From Keguizhuia sedimenti (GTDB taxonomy: Bacteria; Pseudomonadota; Gammaproteobacteria; Burkholderiales; Burkholderiaceae_D): a stretch of 64,000 nt of DNA. How positions within the stretch are numbered: position 1 is the first letter of the stretch; each line of letters begins with the position of its first letter. Below, piece after piece: positions 1 to 7,921 of the stretch. The DNA lies in NCBI GenBank assembly GCA_030715135.1, contig JAUYVH010000002.1, positions 434,001 to 498,000 on the forward strand, in the 5' to 3' direction. The position numbers and the translations under genes were made by a program. Under the pieces are notes generated by a model. That model had not been told where the DNA came from. It did no database searches and saw only the letters and a program-made list of their open reading frames with translations.

Positions 1-1
1 G

Positions 2-43
2 GTACAGAACAAAGCCGAGGCCAAAGCTGCAATGAAGGATTAA
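2..43 (+). CDS. Possible 3' end of a gene cut by the window edge
   Basis: One plus-strand frame is open from the window edge and ends at a TAA at 41-43. It gives a short Ala/Lys-rich tail ending KAAMKD. This would suit the charged C-terminus of a small stress-type protein, but thirteen codons cannot identify a family. It may also be chance. Confidence 0.25.
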   Translation, partial: VQNKAEAKAAMKD

Positions 44-95
44 AGGCATACAGCAGAGAATGTTTCCATTTCCCGGCTTAAAAACCTGGGTAGGA

Positions 96-311
96 TTACA
101 TGTCAGCCAGGAGGCGGTGAGCCAGCGCTTTTGCTTCTTCCAATGCCTCGGCAGCCGTATCAGATGTTGAATTCACGGTGTGAGGAGGAGGGTCGTCTTG
201 ATCGTTTCCCATGTGTGTAATCAAGACCATACCCTGAAACTGGCCATTCGGCAGCCGCTGTACATCCACTTCCGCCCTCAGGTTCTCTTTGGTATAGGTG
301 ACGGCTGCCAT
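96..311 (-). CDS. Small hypothetical protein, 71 aa
   Basis: Unrecognised small acidic protein. The start is supported by an AGAGG Shine-Dalgarno about five bases upstream. The N-terminal half looks like beta strands (LRAEVDVQRL, FQGMVLITHM), followed by a DDPPPH loop and a C-terminal helix (AAEALEEAKALAHRLL). The same layout, with a closely matching AEAL helix, appears in the protein at 756-974, so the two may be distant paralogues. It lies 24 bases downstream of the DUF3606 gene on the same strand and is probably co-transcribed with it. No function is assigned. Confidence 0.6.
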   Translation of the reverse strand: MAAVTYTKENLRAEVDVQRLPNGQFQGMVLITHMGNDQDDPPPHTVNSTSDTAAEALEEAKALAHRLLADM

Positions 312-335
312 ATTAGCCTCTAACTTACTTCTTCA

Positions 336-512
336 TTATCTGCCTAATGCGACCCTCAATTCACTCACTTCGGTTCCAACATTGGCAACTGCCATACGCA
401 GATCCCGCTCGCTGACGTCCCATTCATGCATCCAGTATTGCAACTGGGAGAGATCGTTAATATCCAACTCTGTATCAGCATCGAGCGCCATATCTTCAAA
501 TTCTTTTGACAT
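336..512 (-). CDS. DUF3606 family protein, 58 aa
   Basis: Reading the minus strand from the ATG at 512 gives 58 residues with the DUF3606 pattern: a short acidic N-terminus, then LDINDL, QYWMHEWDVSERDLRMAV and a closing VGTEVSELRVAL helix. DUF3606 proteins are about 55-65 residues, resemble a small helical DNA- or protein-binding fold and have no established function. An AAGGAA Shine-Dalgarno sits about six bases before the ATG. It is followed closely by another small minus-strand gene. Assignment to the family is from motif memory, not a search. Confidence 0.7.
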   Translation of the reverse strand: MSKEFEDMALDADTELDINDLSQLQYWMHEWDVSERDLRMAVANVGTEVSELRVALGR

Positions 513-755
513 ACTAATTCCTTTTCAAATTTCCAATTTAAAACCCACTTTGAAATTCTGAATGCTTCTTCATGCTTTCATGTATGGGAATCAAATAAAA
601 AAATTCTATTTCGCTGCCGCATCTGAAGCTTTGTGCGAACGCAAGATAAGCAACGCAATATGGATCAGCTCGATGTATTTGAATATGGCTTGCTTTAAAT
701 TTCCGCTTCAGGTCCTTACTTAAAATGCGCAAACTGTTTCGATGCAATTACCGCA

Positions 756-974
756 TCAGAATTCATTTTCATTGATGGCACGCTCCGCCCTCTGTTCGGC
801 TGCTTTCAGTGCTTCCGCTTCTGTTTGAAAGATTCCGGCCGGAATATATGTTTCCGCAACTTCGGGTTCGCGTGTTAAACGGACGAAAACTTGTGCTTCG
901 TAAGTTTCATCGGGCTGCTTGGCAGCAAGAATTTTTGCAACATGTGTGCCGCTTTGTATGATGCGCGCTTCCAT
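756..974 (-). CDS. Small hypothetical protein, 72 aa
   Basis: The start at 974 is chosen over the longer 1013 option because AGGAGG stands six bases before this ATG. The protein has a strand-rich N-terminal half (ARIIQSG, AKILAAKQ, YEAQVFVRLT) and a C-terminal amphipathic helix (EAEALKAAEQRAERAI). The helix and the preceding strand pattern resemble the 71-residue protein at 96-311. The family is unknown to me. It lies in a run of tiny minus-strand genes, each with its own ribosome binding site. Confidence 0.65.
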   Translation of the reverse strand: MEARIIQSGTHVAKILAAKQPDETYEAQVFVRLTREPEVAETYIPAGIFQTEAEALKAAEQRAERAINENEF

Positions 975-1009
975 AATTCCTCCTAGATTCATAAAAGCAT
1001 GGTTCATCT

Positions 1010-1129
1010 TCAACTAGGATTGTGGTCAGGTACCGGGAGTTCATCGGGCGACGGCATGCCTGGCACAGGTACGGGATCGTCTTCTTCGATAGGATCCTGG
1101 TCAGGCATTGGAGTAGGTGCTTTATGCAT
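1010..1129 (-). CDS. Asp/Pro-rich micro-protein, 39 aa
   Basis: A 39-codon frame opens at the ATG at 1129, with AGGAGG seven bases upstream, and stops with TGA at 1010. The product is almost entirely Pro, Asp, Glu and Val (repeats of the form P-x-P-D and D-P-V-P) with no hydrophobic core, so it should be disordered and strongly acidic. It ends 35 bases before the start of the 72-residue gene on the same strand. Short Pro/Asp-rich proteins of this kind occur in Burkholderiales, but I know no function. Confidence 0.5.
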   Translation of the reverse strand: MHKAPTPMPDQDPIEEDDPVPVPGMPSPDELPVPDHNPS

Positions 1130-1285
1130 TGCAATCCTCCTGCAAGGTATTTCGATTCAGAGTAACAACCGGACGCTGCCTTTCATTGATTTGCCGCAGA
1201 AGTCAAAAGACCGGCGGCAAATTTTTTAGCGAGACAAATGCGTCATCTAAAAATTTTGAATGGAATGAGTAGGTGCCGAGCAGGA

Positions 1286-1567
1286 TCAAGATGATAAATC
1301 CCCTTTTCCTAGCACGCGCATCAGTGCCTCTTTTCCATGAAAGCTTAATTGCCGTTCCAATTGCTCGGCGGCCAAATGTTCGGTTCCGCTGCGCCCGCTA
1401 GTGATACGTTTCCCGGAAGAACGCTCTGTCACGGCCCAACCTCCATGTTTGTCATATAGCCATGTATGTAAAATGAATTGCAGCTCTTCGTAACCCGGAA
1501 TAACAAGTTCTTCTCCCAGGAGCTCCTGTGGCTCACCGAATTCATTCCGTATCAAAAATTTTTCCAT
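1286..1567 (-). CDS. Hypothetical protein, 93 aa
   Basis: Unrecognised soluble protein. The N-terminal part (FLIRNEFGEPQELLGEELVIPGYEELQFILHTWLYD) is predicted mixed strand and helix. It is followed by WAVTERSSGKRITSGRSG, a turn-rich stretch, and a C-terminal helix. An AAGAGAA sequence just before the ATG can serve as ribosome binding site. It is the promoter-proximal member of the small-gene run at 96-1567, although the 156 bases to the next gene allow separate transcription. Confidence 0.55.
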   Translation of the reverse strand: MEKFLIRNEFGEPQELLGEELVIPGYEELQFILHTWLYDKHGGWAVTERSSGKRITSGRSGTEHLAAEQLERQLSFHGKEALMRVLGKGDLSS

Positions 1568-1830
1568 TTCTCTTTTGCCTTTACTTTCTTACATGCTCAT
1601 TTCATTTTCAAGTTCAATTGCTTGAAGCCGAATCGGCTTTTTTGGAAAGATGGAATTTAGACAAGACAGACTCGCTATGGTTGTGCATCACTTTAATGTG
1701 AGAACTTGTCCATCGACCGATTGATTTATTTCGCTGCGCGCAGCTTTTCAATCAGACAAAAATTTTGCATGGCCTCTAGTACGCTTTTTAGAGCAATGCT
1801 AAACTGCGCACTTTTTCTTGGGGATGTACG

Positions 1831-1977
1831 GTGTTAGGTTTGCTAATCGTGTTGGCTACGGTTCTTTCATTATATTTTGCGGCGCGCTCTCACTTGAGAT
1901 ATCGGGCGGAGAATGATCTGATTTACGAAAGACGTTTTCAAGCCAACTCTACATCCCAGAACAGTCGCTCGGTATAG
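1831..1977 (+). CDS. Possible small single-pass membrane protein, 48 aa
   Basis: A GTG-initiated frame gives a strongly hydrophobic N-terminal segment (LGLLIVLATVLSLYFAA), then a basic and acidic tail (RSHLRYRAENDLIYERRF), ending at a TAG. A GGGG stretch lies upstream but the spacing is poor. The shape is that of a bitopic membrane micro-protein. It is the only plausible gene in the 1568-2204 interval; the rest of that interval shows nothing I can support. Confidence 0.3.
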   Translation: MLGLLIVLATVLSLYFAARSHLRYRAENDLIYERRFQANSTSQNSRSV

Positions 1978-2204
1978 TAAGTGTCATTGTTTATATCGGT
2001 CGACTCAGGGAAAACCATCTTTTTAACGATATCCCAAATTAAGTTTTGAGTCCTGCCGTGGCTTTACGCAGCCCAAGGCCGGGCCCATATGTATATGAAA
2101 CAGCCGGCTTTTATTGCTTCGTAACGATGCGCGGTTCGTTTAAACGTAGTCATTACGACACTCTGAAAACCTTGACGGCATGCGAGCGCGAAGCAATTTG
2201 GATG

Positions 2205-2233
2205 TTGCTCCGATGACGTAAATCAGCGATAAT
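2205..2233 (+). promoter_or_regulatory. Sigma-70-type promoter for tRNA-Leu
   Basis: TTGCTC at 2205-2210 and GATAAT at 2228-2233 are separated by exactly 17 bases. This predicts a transcript start only a few bases before the tRNA 5' end at 2246. Confidence 0.5.
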
Positions 2234-2245
2234 AGCTGCCGCGTT

Positions 2246-2332
2246 GCCGAGATGGCGGAATAGGTAGACGCACGGGACTCAAAATCCCGCGCTGGAGACA
2301 GCGTGCCGGTTCGATTCCGGCTCTCGGCACCA
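2246..2332 (+). tRNA. tRNA-Leu (anticodon CAA)
   Basis: An 87-base gene including the encoded CCA. The acceptor stem pairs GCCGAGA at 2246-2252 with TCTCGGC at 2322-2328, followed by A and CCA. The anticodon loop CTCAAAA gives anticodon CAA, which reads UUG. The long variable arm expected of a class II leucine tRNA is present, as is the TTCGATT T-loop. A promoter precedes it and an intrinsic terminator follows within nine bases, so it is probably a monocistronic tRNA transcript. No second copy of the tRNA 3' end, as a tRNA-targeted island would leave, was seen in the window. Confidence 0.95.
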
Positions 2333-2340
2333 GAATATGT

Positions 2341-2374
2341 ACGGCTTCCAGAGATGGAGGCCGTTTTTATTTTT
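2341..2374 (+). terminator. Intrinsic terminator of tRNA-Leu
   Basis: ACGGCTTCC at 2341-2349 pairs with GGAGGCCGT at 2356-2364 (one G-T pair) around a six-base loop. It is followed by TTTT-A-TTTTT. Confidence 0.85.
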
Positions 2375-2479
2375 ATGCCTGCATTCGTATTCGCGATTCT
2401 ACTTGCCAGGAAGGCATGCGGTCATTTCCACTGCAATGCGGAAAATTTAGTGAATACCAGCTCGGCACCGCATTAAAGT

Positions 2480-2513
2480 GCGCTTTAGGGGTGAATCTCC
2501 CTATACAAAGCGC
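2480..2513. other. Hairpin in gene-poor stretch 2375-2771
   Basis: GCGCTTT at 2480-2486 pairs with AAAGCGC at 2507-2513, extended by AGGG with CCCT around an eight-base loop, with four bases bulged. No T-tract follows. The surrounding 2375-2771 stretch has no gene I can support. The hairpin could be an RNA element or a repeat remnant. Confidence 0.3.
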
Positions 2514-2771
2514 AATCGCATACTGCAGCGCAATGCTTCAGCTGATACAAGCCTTGAGAGCACTGCATTGGCTTTTAAGCCGCTCTTCAAGGCGGATATC
2601 GTAATAATCAAGGGAATGACTGCGAACAAATAACCCGATTGCCGAGATCGGGCAGTCCCGCATTGATGATGCATCTTGAAACGAGTGACCTACTTCATTA
2701 GAAGATCACCCGTCAAATGAAACGCTCTCGGAAAAATTCGTTGTCGTTTGCGGCTCATGCAAAATAGTAAT

Positions 2772-3056
2772 TTACGTACGCAGTGCCGCAGGTTTTTCCT
2801 GCTTTAATGTAGCTTGCTGACGTTCAACTTCCCACCGCCTCGATGCTTCAAGAAGAACAAGGCCAACCAGAATTCCAGCGATCGTTGCGCCATATGCGAG
2901 TGACATATAGCCTGTCAGAATGAAAAGAACTTGTGCTGCTGCGAGCACAGACACTACTGTAGCTCCAATTCTCTGTTTTCCAGTATGGGCCTTACGCCAA
3001 GCCACAACACATAGGAATATAGCTGAATATAACCAGATGGTTTCGTTCGTTTCCAT
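2772..3056 (-). CDS. Hypothetical membrane protein, 94 aa
   Basis: Unrecognised small inner-membrane protein with three likely membrane segments: about residues 7-20 (IWLYSAIFLCVVAW), 31-51 (IGATVVSVLAAAQVLFILTGY) and 54-69 (AYGATIAGILVGLVLL). A charged C-terminal tail follows (RRWEVERQQATLKQEKP). AAGGCGAG stands upstream of the ATG as a weak ribosome binding site. It is isolated, with over 300 empty bases on each side. No function is assigned. Confidence 0.5.
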   Translation of the reverse strand: METNETIWLYSAIFLCVVAWRKAHTGKQRIGATVVSVLAAAQVLFILTGYMSLAYGATIAGILVGLVLLEASRRWEVERQQATLKQEKPAALRT

Positions 3057-3587
3057 ATTTACTCGCCTTAAGAATAGAGTTGCTTCTTAACGTTACCTTA
3101 ACATATGTATAACGTAACTCTAATCTTTGAGCCATAAGAAATCAACTACTTTTTAAATCTTGAACGCCCTTGTCCTTGCAAATCTGAAAATTAAATAAAG
3201 CATTGATTTTAAACAACAATATGCTGAACTTAGCCAAATAAGGATTTGTTTCCTGTGCATCATCTTGCGTCGCGAGTCCTCTTATCAGTCACTCAAGGGT
3301 GCTTCTTGAACCCTTTTACGCTACATTCGATGGGCATTGGAATCGATCCATCTTAATGCGGGCAGTCGGAACGGGATGAAATGTCAATCAGAAGGAAAAG
3401 GCTTTGCCGAGACCGTAGTCTGGCCGGACTTCTGGCCTCGATGGTGCAAAATTGAATGAGGCGGCTGTAGCGAAACACACGACGTACAAGCGGGCGAAGA
3501 CCCTGTCTCGGCTGCTTTGGCCTGGATGCGGACTTAAATGATAAATGGGTGACTCGTGAACTTCGTCAAATCGACGGCGATCAAGTT
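3057..3587. other. Intergenic stretch without a recognisable gene
   Basis: AT-rich near 3060-3240, then mixed composition. No frame with a ribosome binding site and protein-like composition was found on either strand, and no RNA gene or clear terminator. It may hold decayed sequence. Confidence 0.4.
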
Positions 3588-4301
3588 TTAGCTGAAAGAG
3601 TTTGGCCGGGACTGCTTTAATTGCTCAAACCAGTGCTGCTCGCTCAAGATGGCGATTTTTGATCCGCCTTCGCGGTACTTGATTGCCTTGCCGATCTTTC
3701 GTCCATGTTTAGAACTGGTCCAGCTACCGCTGTTGAGTTCTCCGACAATCAGATAATTGACATTCTGGGTAAGCTTGCTGGCGGCAATGCCTCCTCTGGC
3801 AATAATCTGACTAACGCACCACGGGCGACTGCCGGATTGAAATTTCCCGGTGAAGCAGAATGTTCGATTTGCGAACTGAATTTCGGGAACCGGCATTGTG
3901 TAGGGAATACCGGCCGCTTCATTTGCCTCTCTTATTGAATTCTGTTCGAGGGCGACGTGAAGCAGCTCGCGGATTTCCTTTTCTTCCTCGCTATCGAGAT
4001 TGCCGTCTGACAGCGCGGATTTAAGCCGCGGGAAAATGGCCACAGCAGGCCACTGATCGAGCGTGTCCCTGTTTTGTTCCAGCCATTTGACAAGGAACTC
4101 GACTTCGCTTTGACGGACGGCACCGTCAGCCATGACGCCCTTGATCAGGCCGATCAGTTCATCAATCTGACGAAAAAGCGTCGCTTCTTTATTGAGCGTC
4201 TCATCTGAAACCTGGCTGTCCTTCCCATTCGCCTGTCGTGAAGCGATCTTGGAAACGATATTTCGTACGTCGTTTAGCCAGGATATGTTTGCTATGTTCA
4301 T
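3588..4301 (-). CDS. BRCT-domain protein with TerB-like N-terminal region
   Basis: About 237 residues. The C-terminal third carries a BRCT domain of the type seen in NAD-dependent DNA ligase and RFC1: FCFTGKF at the first strand, then RGGIAASKLTQNVNYLIVGE and a closing ILSEQHWFEQL, a fold that binds DNA ends or phosphopeptides. The middle region (LIGLIKGVMADGAVRQSEVEFLVKWL, then LKSALSDGNLDSEEEKEI) has the two acidic Asp-Gly turns typical of TerB-like domains. I chose the start at 4301; an in-frame ATG at 4328 and codons to 4445 are alternatives, and none has a clear Shine-Dalgarno. No ligase catalytic domain is present. Its role is unknown, possibly DNA damage related. Confidence 0.65.
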   Translation of the reverse strand: MNIANISWLNDVRNIVSKIASRQANGKDSQVSDETLNKEATLFRQIDELIGLIKGVMADGAVRQSEVEFLVKWLEQNRDTLDQWPAVAIFPRLKSALSDGNLDSEEEKEIRELLHVALEQNSIREANEAAGIPYTMPVPEIQFANRTFCFTGKFQSGSRPWCVSQIIARGGIAASKLTQNVNYLIVGELNSGSWTSSKHGRKIGKAIKYREGGSKIAILSEQHWFEQLKQSRPNSFS

Positions 4302-4512
4302 CAAGCGCCCATTAATAGCGGCTGCCATCGAGAACAAAAGGCAGCAAATGATTTTTTCGGATGTAAAGTCTTGGCAAGGCACACATTGCCGGCAGCCAGA
4401 AATGCTCGCATTCGTCTCGACTTTGCGATGCGATACGCAGAACACTCACTGCTGAACGCGAAACAATTACAAATGATGTTGAATCCGGAATGTATTGACA
4501 AGCCTGTATGTA

Positions 4513-4665
4513 TCAAGGCAAGTAAGCAATCAATACCAAGGCGAGGATATTCAATAGCAGCCCCAATGCAAACCACCCGTTGCCATGTCCGGATCTCCCT
4601 TTACTGAACGCCTCGGCACCGGTACGTACCGCGCAAAGCGCACCAAAAAACAGCAGGAAATTCAT
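4513..4665 (-). CDS. Small membrane protein, 50 aa
   Basis: The start at 4665 is fixed by AGGAGG four bases before the ATG; the longer upstream frame lacks coding character. The product has a hydrophobic N-terminus (NFLLFFGALCAV), a polar stretch with Lys, Arg, Ser and Gly, and a second hydrophobic helix (WFALGLLLNILALVLIAYLP). This suits a two-pass membrane micro-protein of unknown role. Confidence 0.5.
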   Translation of the reverse strand: MNFLLFFGALCAVRTGAEAFSKGRSGHGNGWFALGLLLNILALVLIAYLP

Positions 4666-4984
4666 TTTGCCTCCTTGACAGGCATTGAAGTGCATAGATA
4701 GATGGCTTTTCCGATAGCCCTCGCATGAAGAGGCGCCGGTGTCATTCAGATAGTTCTTTATCCATATCGAAGCAGTCACCTCACCCACTGCTTCTTGTAC
4801 TGGAATCCTTGCAGGATCCCAGGTCTTCTTTGTTGAGTAGCCATTAGCCGCACATCGACTAATTTTCCCTCGAACTGGACCTGCAATGGAGCGAACGCTT
4901 AATCGTCTTCACAGGACCGTTTATCGGCCAAGCTGATTACGAATGCGCATTCGCTCCATCATCTTCTACATCAGTAGCTCTGAA

Positions 4985-5707
4985 TTAGGCTGCAGCATGC
5001 GCGGCTGCTTGCCTCTTTTGCAGATAGGTACCGACGATGACCACAGCAGCTGCCAAGATCAAGCCTGGAATGCTGAAGTGCATCGAACCCAAGTGCAATT
5101 CATGGCCCGGAATATTGGCCGCGATCCATGGTGCGACCGCCGTGTCGGAGAACAGCATTTCGCCGGCGAGATAACCGAGCAGAGCCGCGCCCAAGGTAAT
5201 AATGATGGGGAATTTTTCCATCAGTTTCAGCACGATGCCGCTACCGAACAGAATCAGAGGAATACTGACGGCCAGGCCGATGATCAATAGCAGCGTATTG
5301 CCGTTTGCTGCAGCAGCGACACCAAGCACGTTATCCAGGCTCATCACCACGTCGGCAATCAGAATGGTCTTGATCGCACCCCAGAGGTTGCCTTTGTCTT
5401 CGATATGCTCTTCGCCTTCGCCTTCAGCCAGCAAGGTTACGCCGATATAGAACAGCAGGATGCCACCGACGATTTTCAGGTAAGGCAGGGTCAGGAGCTT
5501 CAATGCAAAGACGGTAAGGATGATACGCAACAGCACGGCCGCGAAGCTGCCGAAAATGATTGCCTTTTTCTTTTGTGATTCCGGCAAGGATTTGGCGGCA
5601 AGCGCAATAACGACCGCATTATCCCCGGATAGAACAATATTAATGAGCATAATGTTGCCGAACGCGGCCCAAAACGCTGGTGACGACAAATCGCTTAAGA
5701 AGTCCAT
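4985..5707 (-). CDS. TerC family integral membrane protein
   Basis: A 240-residue polytopic protein of the TerC/YjbE type. The start at 5707 (MDFLSDLSSPAFW) is supported by AGGAGA six bases upstream and by the usual N-terminus of the family. The family signature is clear: NIVLSGDNAVVIALAA in the first membrane segments and IADVVMSLDNVLGVAAAA in the second repeat, whose Asp residues are thought to bind a metal ion. About seven membrane segments can be counted. TerC relatives export Mn2+ or take part in tellurite and oxidative stress responses. No yybP-ykoY element precedes this gene, although one precedes the UPF0016 gene elsewhere in the window. Confidence 0.88.
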   Translation of the reverse strand: MDFLSDLSSPAFWAAFGNIMLINIVLSGDNAVVIALAAKSLPESQKKKAIIFGSFAAVLLRIILTVFALKLLTLPYLKIVGGILLFYIGVTLLAEGEGEEHIEDKGNLWGAIKTILIADVVMSLDNVLGVAAAANGNTLLLIIGLAVSIPLILFGSGIVLKLMEKFPIIITLGAALLGYLAGEMLFSDTAVAPWIAANIPGHELHLGSMHFSIPGLILAAAVVIVGTYLQKRQAAAHAAA

Positions 5708-5740
5708 GACTCTCCTGTCCCTATAGAAATGAAATTGTTT

Positions 5741-5757
5741 ACCTAGACTTGCTAGGT
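5741..5757. promoter_or_regulatory. Short palindrome upstream of the terC-family gene
   Basis: ACCTAG and CTAGGT are separated by five bases, 34 bases before the terC-family start codon. This would suit a small operator, but it could be chance. Confidence 0.25.
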
Positions 5758-5985
5758 GCACTAAGAAATAATAGCTTTACTAAAAGTTATTCAACTGAAT
5801 GAAGAGAAGTCATCAACTGCCAAATGAACATGTCGCATTCATTGAACAGACTGGAAACCGGTCACTTGCCACCAAGGCAAGACGACAACTCATCCAGATG
5901 AATAACAATAAAGCCGACCAAGACGGCTAATGCCTGGGTGTGCGTAGAATATAGAGAGATGGATAAAGACAGCGTGACGCTTTTG

Positions 5986-7245
5986 TTACGGTTCCGTTAA
6001 ATTTTGAGGAAAATGAATTTCAAAGATACTGCCATTTTCCCGACCGTCGTCGATCGTCAACTTAGCTCCGAGGTATTCGCAAATACGCATTACCAAAGCC
6101 AATCCGAGCCCGGAGCCAGAGGAACCGACAATCTTGGTCGGTAAAGGCTCGTTGCGCAGCCGCGCCCGGATGGGCTCCGGCAAACCCGGCCCGGTGTCTT
6201 CAACGATCACCGATTTGCCCGTGCCGCGCACCTTGACCGAACCTTTTTCAGTGTACTGACATGCATTGCGGATCAGATTGCCAATGGCGGCCGCCAGCAA
6301 CTCGTTGCGCGCAATGACATTAAAATCGGCACCGCCTTCGTATTGCAGCGTTACCGGCTTATTCGCTAGTAGCGGCAAACTGCGCTCGATGTCATACCGA
6401 ATCACTTCTTCAACGTTGGTACGGGGCGCCTTGGTCGCCTCTGGCCGTCGCGCCAGCAAAAGCAGCACCGTCACACACTCGGTCGCATCCTTGGCTGCAC
6501 GCTTAATTCTCTTGACCGGCGCCGCAAGTGCCGGCTGGCCTTCGGTTTGCGCTTCGAGCAGTTCAGCCGCACCGCTAATCACCGTCAAGGGCGTGCGTAA
6601 TTCGTGACTGACATCACCGGTAAAAAAGCGCTCACGCACCAGAAACTGTTCGAGCTCCGTTGTCCTTTCCGCGAATGCCCGGGCCAGGACACCGATTTCG
6701 TCATGATGGTTCTGCAGCGGCAGCTCGGCTTTGCCTTTTTTCTTCTTCACCGCATCGGCCAGATCTTCGATTGGCTGCACAATGCCGCGCGCGATATACA
6801 CACCGAATAAAAGCGAGATCAGCAGAAATCCAATAAACCCGATACTGATCGTGGTATGCACCACCTTTTCAACCTGAAGATAGTCGCTGGCATGATCAAC
6901 CACCACATAATGCCCCGATTCGTCATAGCCGACCAGCAGATGCACGCCGACATTATTAACGGTGACTTTCTGCACGCCTTCCGGAAGATGGCGGAATTCA
7001 GGGGGAATCGCATCGCCGTGATAAAAGCTTACATCCGCAGGCATATCGACGGGAAGATTTGCCGCATTGCGCGGAGATGCCCATTGCGCGACGCTGCGCA
7101 AATGCTCGTCGAGAATGCGATCCTCGATCGCTTCGACGGCAATTGAAGCGACCACTGCAAAAAAGGAGCAGGAAGCGACCGCGAAGAGAAGATAGGCGAC
7201 GACGATGCGCCGCCTGAGCGAATTGAACCAGTTATACCATTTCAT
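5986..7245 (-). CDS. Sensor histidine kinase
   Basis: A 419-residue inner-membrane kinase. Membrane segments lie at about 13-36 and 131-152 and enclose a small periplasmic sensor region of about 95 residues. A HAMP linker follows to about residue 205. The HisKA domain carries the phospho-acceptor His214 in DVSHELRTPL. The ATPase domain has an N-box (NLIRNACQYTEKG), a G1 box (VEDTGPGLPEP) and a G2 box (SGSGLGLALV). It overlaps the upstream response regulator gene by 14 bases, so the pair is translationally coupled. The signal cannot be told from sequence; the sensor region matches no ligand family I know. Confidence 0.9.
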   Translation of the reverse strand: MKWYNWFNSLRRRIVVAYLLFAVASCSFFAVVASIAVEAIEDRILDEHLRSVAQWASPRNAANLPVDMPADVSFYHGDAIPPEFRHLPEGVQKVTVNNVGVHLLVGYDESGHYVVVDHASDYLQVEKVVHTTISIGFIGFLLISLLFGVYIARGIVQPIEDLADAVKKKKGKAELPLQNHHDEIGVLARAFAERTTELEQFLVRERFFTGDVSHELRTPLTVISGAAELLEAQTEGQPALAAPVKRIKRAAKDATECVTVLLLLARRPEATKAPRTNVEEVIRYDIERSLPLLANKPVTLQYEGGADFNVIARNELLAAAIGNLIRNACQYTEKGSVKVRGTGKSVIVEDTGPGLPEPIRARLRNEPLPTKIVGSSGSGLGLALVMRICEYLGAKLTIDDGRENGSIFEIHFPQNLTEP

Positions 7246-7921
7246 CCGAAGCCACTAGCTGATACCCGATCCTCTGCACCGTACGCAGCATGGGAAATGC
7301 TTGGTCTTTGTCCAGGGCCTGGCGCAAGGCATGAATATGCGTGCGCAAGGCATCGCTTTCCGGGGTATTCTCGCCCCACACTTCCAGTTCAAGCGATTCG
7401 CGCGATACCACCTTTGGCGCCTCGCGCATCAGGCAGTACAGCAGCTTGTATCCTGTCTTGGTAAGCGTGATCGGGACGCCTGCCCGCTTGACTTGATAGG
7501 TAGAGGTATCGAAGACCAGGTCTCCAACCGTCAGTACGTTGGAACCTTCATATTTGCCGCGAGCACGACGTATGAGGGCCTGCAGCCGGACTTCTACCTC
7601 CTGCAAGGAGAACGGCTTGACCAGATAGTCGTCCGCTCCGCTGCTGAAACCGGCAACCTTGTCCTCCAGGGTATCGCGCGCAGTCAGCATCAGCACCGGC
7701 GTATGGTTTTTCAACTCGCTGCGAAGTTTGCGGCACAAATCGAGTCCGTTCATGCCTGGCAGTTTGATATCCAGAATGACCGCGTCATATTCATGTTGCG
7801 CGATCAGGGCGAACCCGCCATACCCGTTTGCCGCGCAGTCGAGTATGTAGCCGCGCGGCTCCAGATAGGCATAAAGATTGGCAACAATATCAGCGTTGTC
7901 TTCAATAATAAGTATGCGCAT
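7232..7921 (-). CDS. OmpR-family response regulator
   Basis: 229 residues from the ATG at 7921; an earlier in-frame ATG at 7936 adds five residues without a ribosome binding site. The receiver domain has Glu7/Asp8, the phospho-acceptor Asp51 in VILDIKLPG, and KPF near residue 100. The C-terminal winged helix (LTKTGYKLLYCLMREAPKVVSRESLELEVWG and IHALRQALDK) is the OmpR/PhoB DNA-binding type. It is the partner of the overlapping kinase gene. Its promoter should lie in 7922-8272, shared divergently with the nucleotidase gene. Confidence 0.9.
   Translation of the reverse strand: MRILIIEDNADIVANLYAYLEPRGYILDCAANGYGGFALIAQHEYDAVILDIKLPGMNGLDLCRKLRSELKNHTPVLMLTARDTLEDKVAGFSSGADDYLVKPFSLQEVEVRLQALIRRARGKYEGSNVLTVGDLVFDTSTYQVKRAGVPITLTKTGYKLLYCLMREAPKVVSRESLELEVWGENTPESDALRTHIHALRQALDKDQAFPMLRTVQRIGYQLVASDEMV

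Noticed and set aside
298-561. 87-codon plus-strand ORF
   Set aside because: It runs antisense to the DUF3606 gene, which has a ribosome binding site and family motifs.
538-747. 69-codon minus-strand ORF within the small-gene run
   Set aside because: No ribosome binding site and no convincing composition, unlike its neighbours.
2333-4984. tRNA-integrated genomic island downstream of tRNA-Leu
   Set aside because: No integrase, no repeat of the tRNA 3' end, no clear shift in composition.
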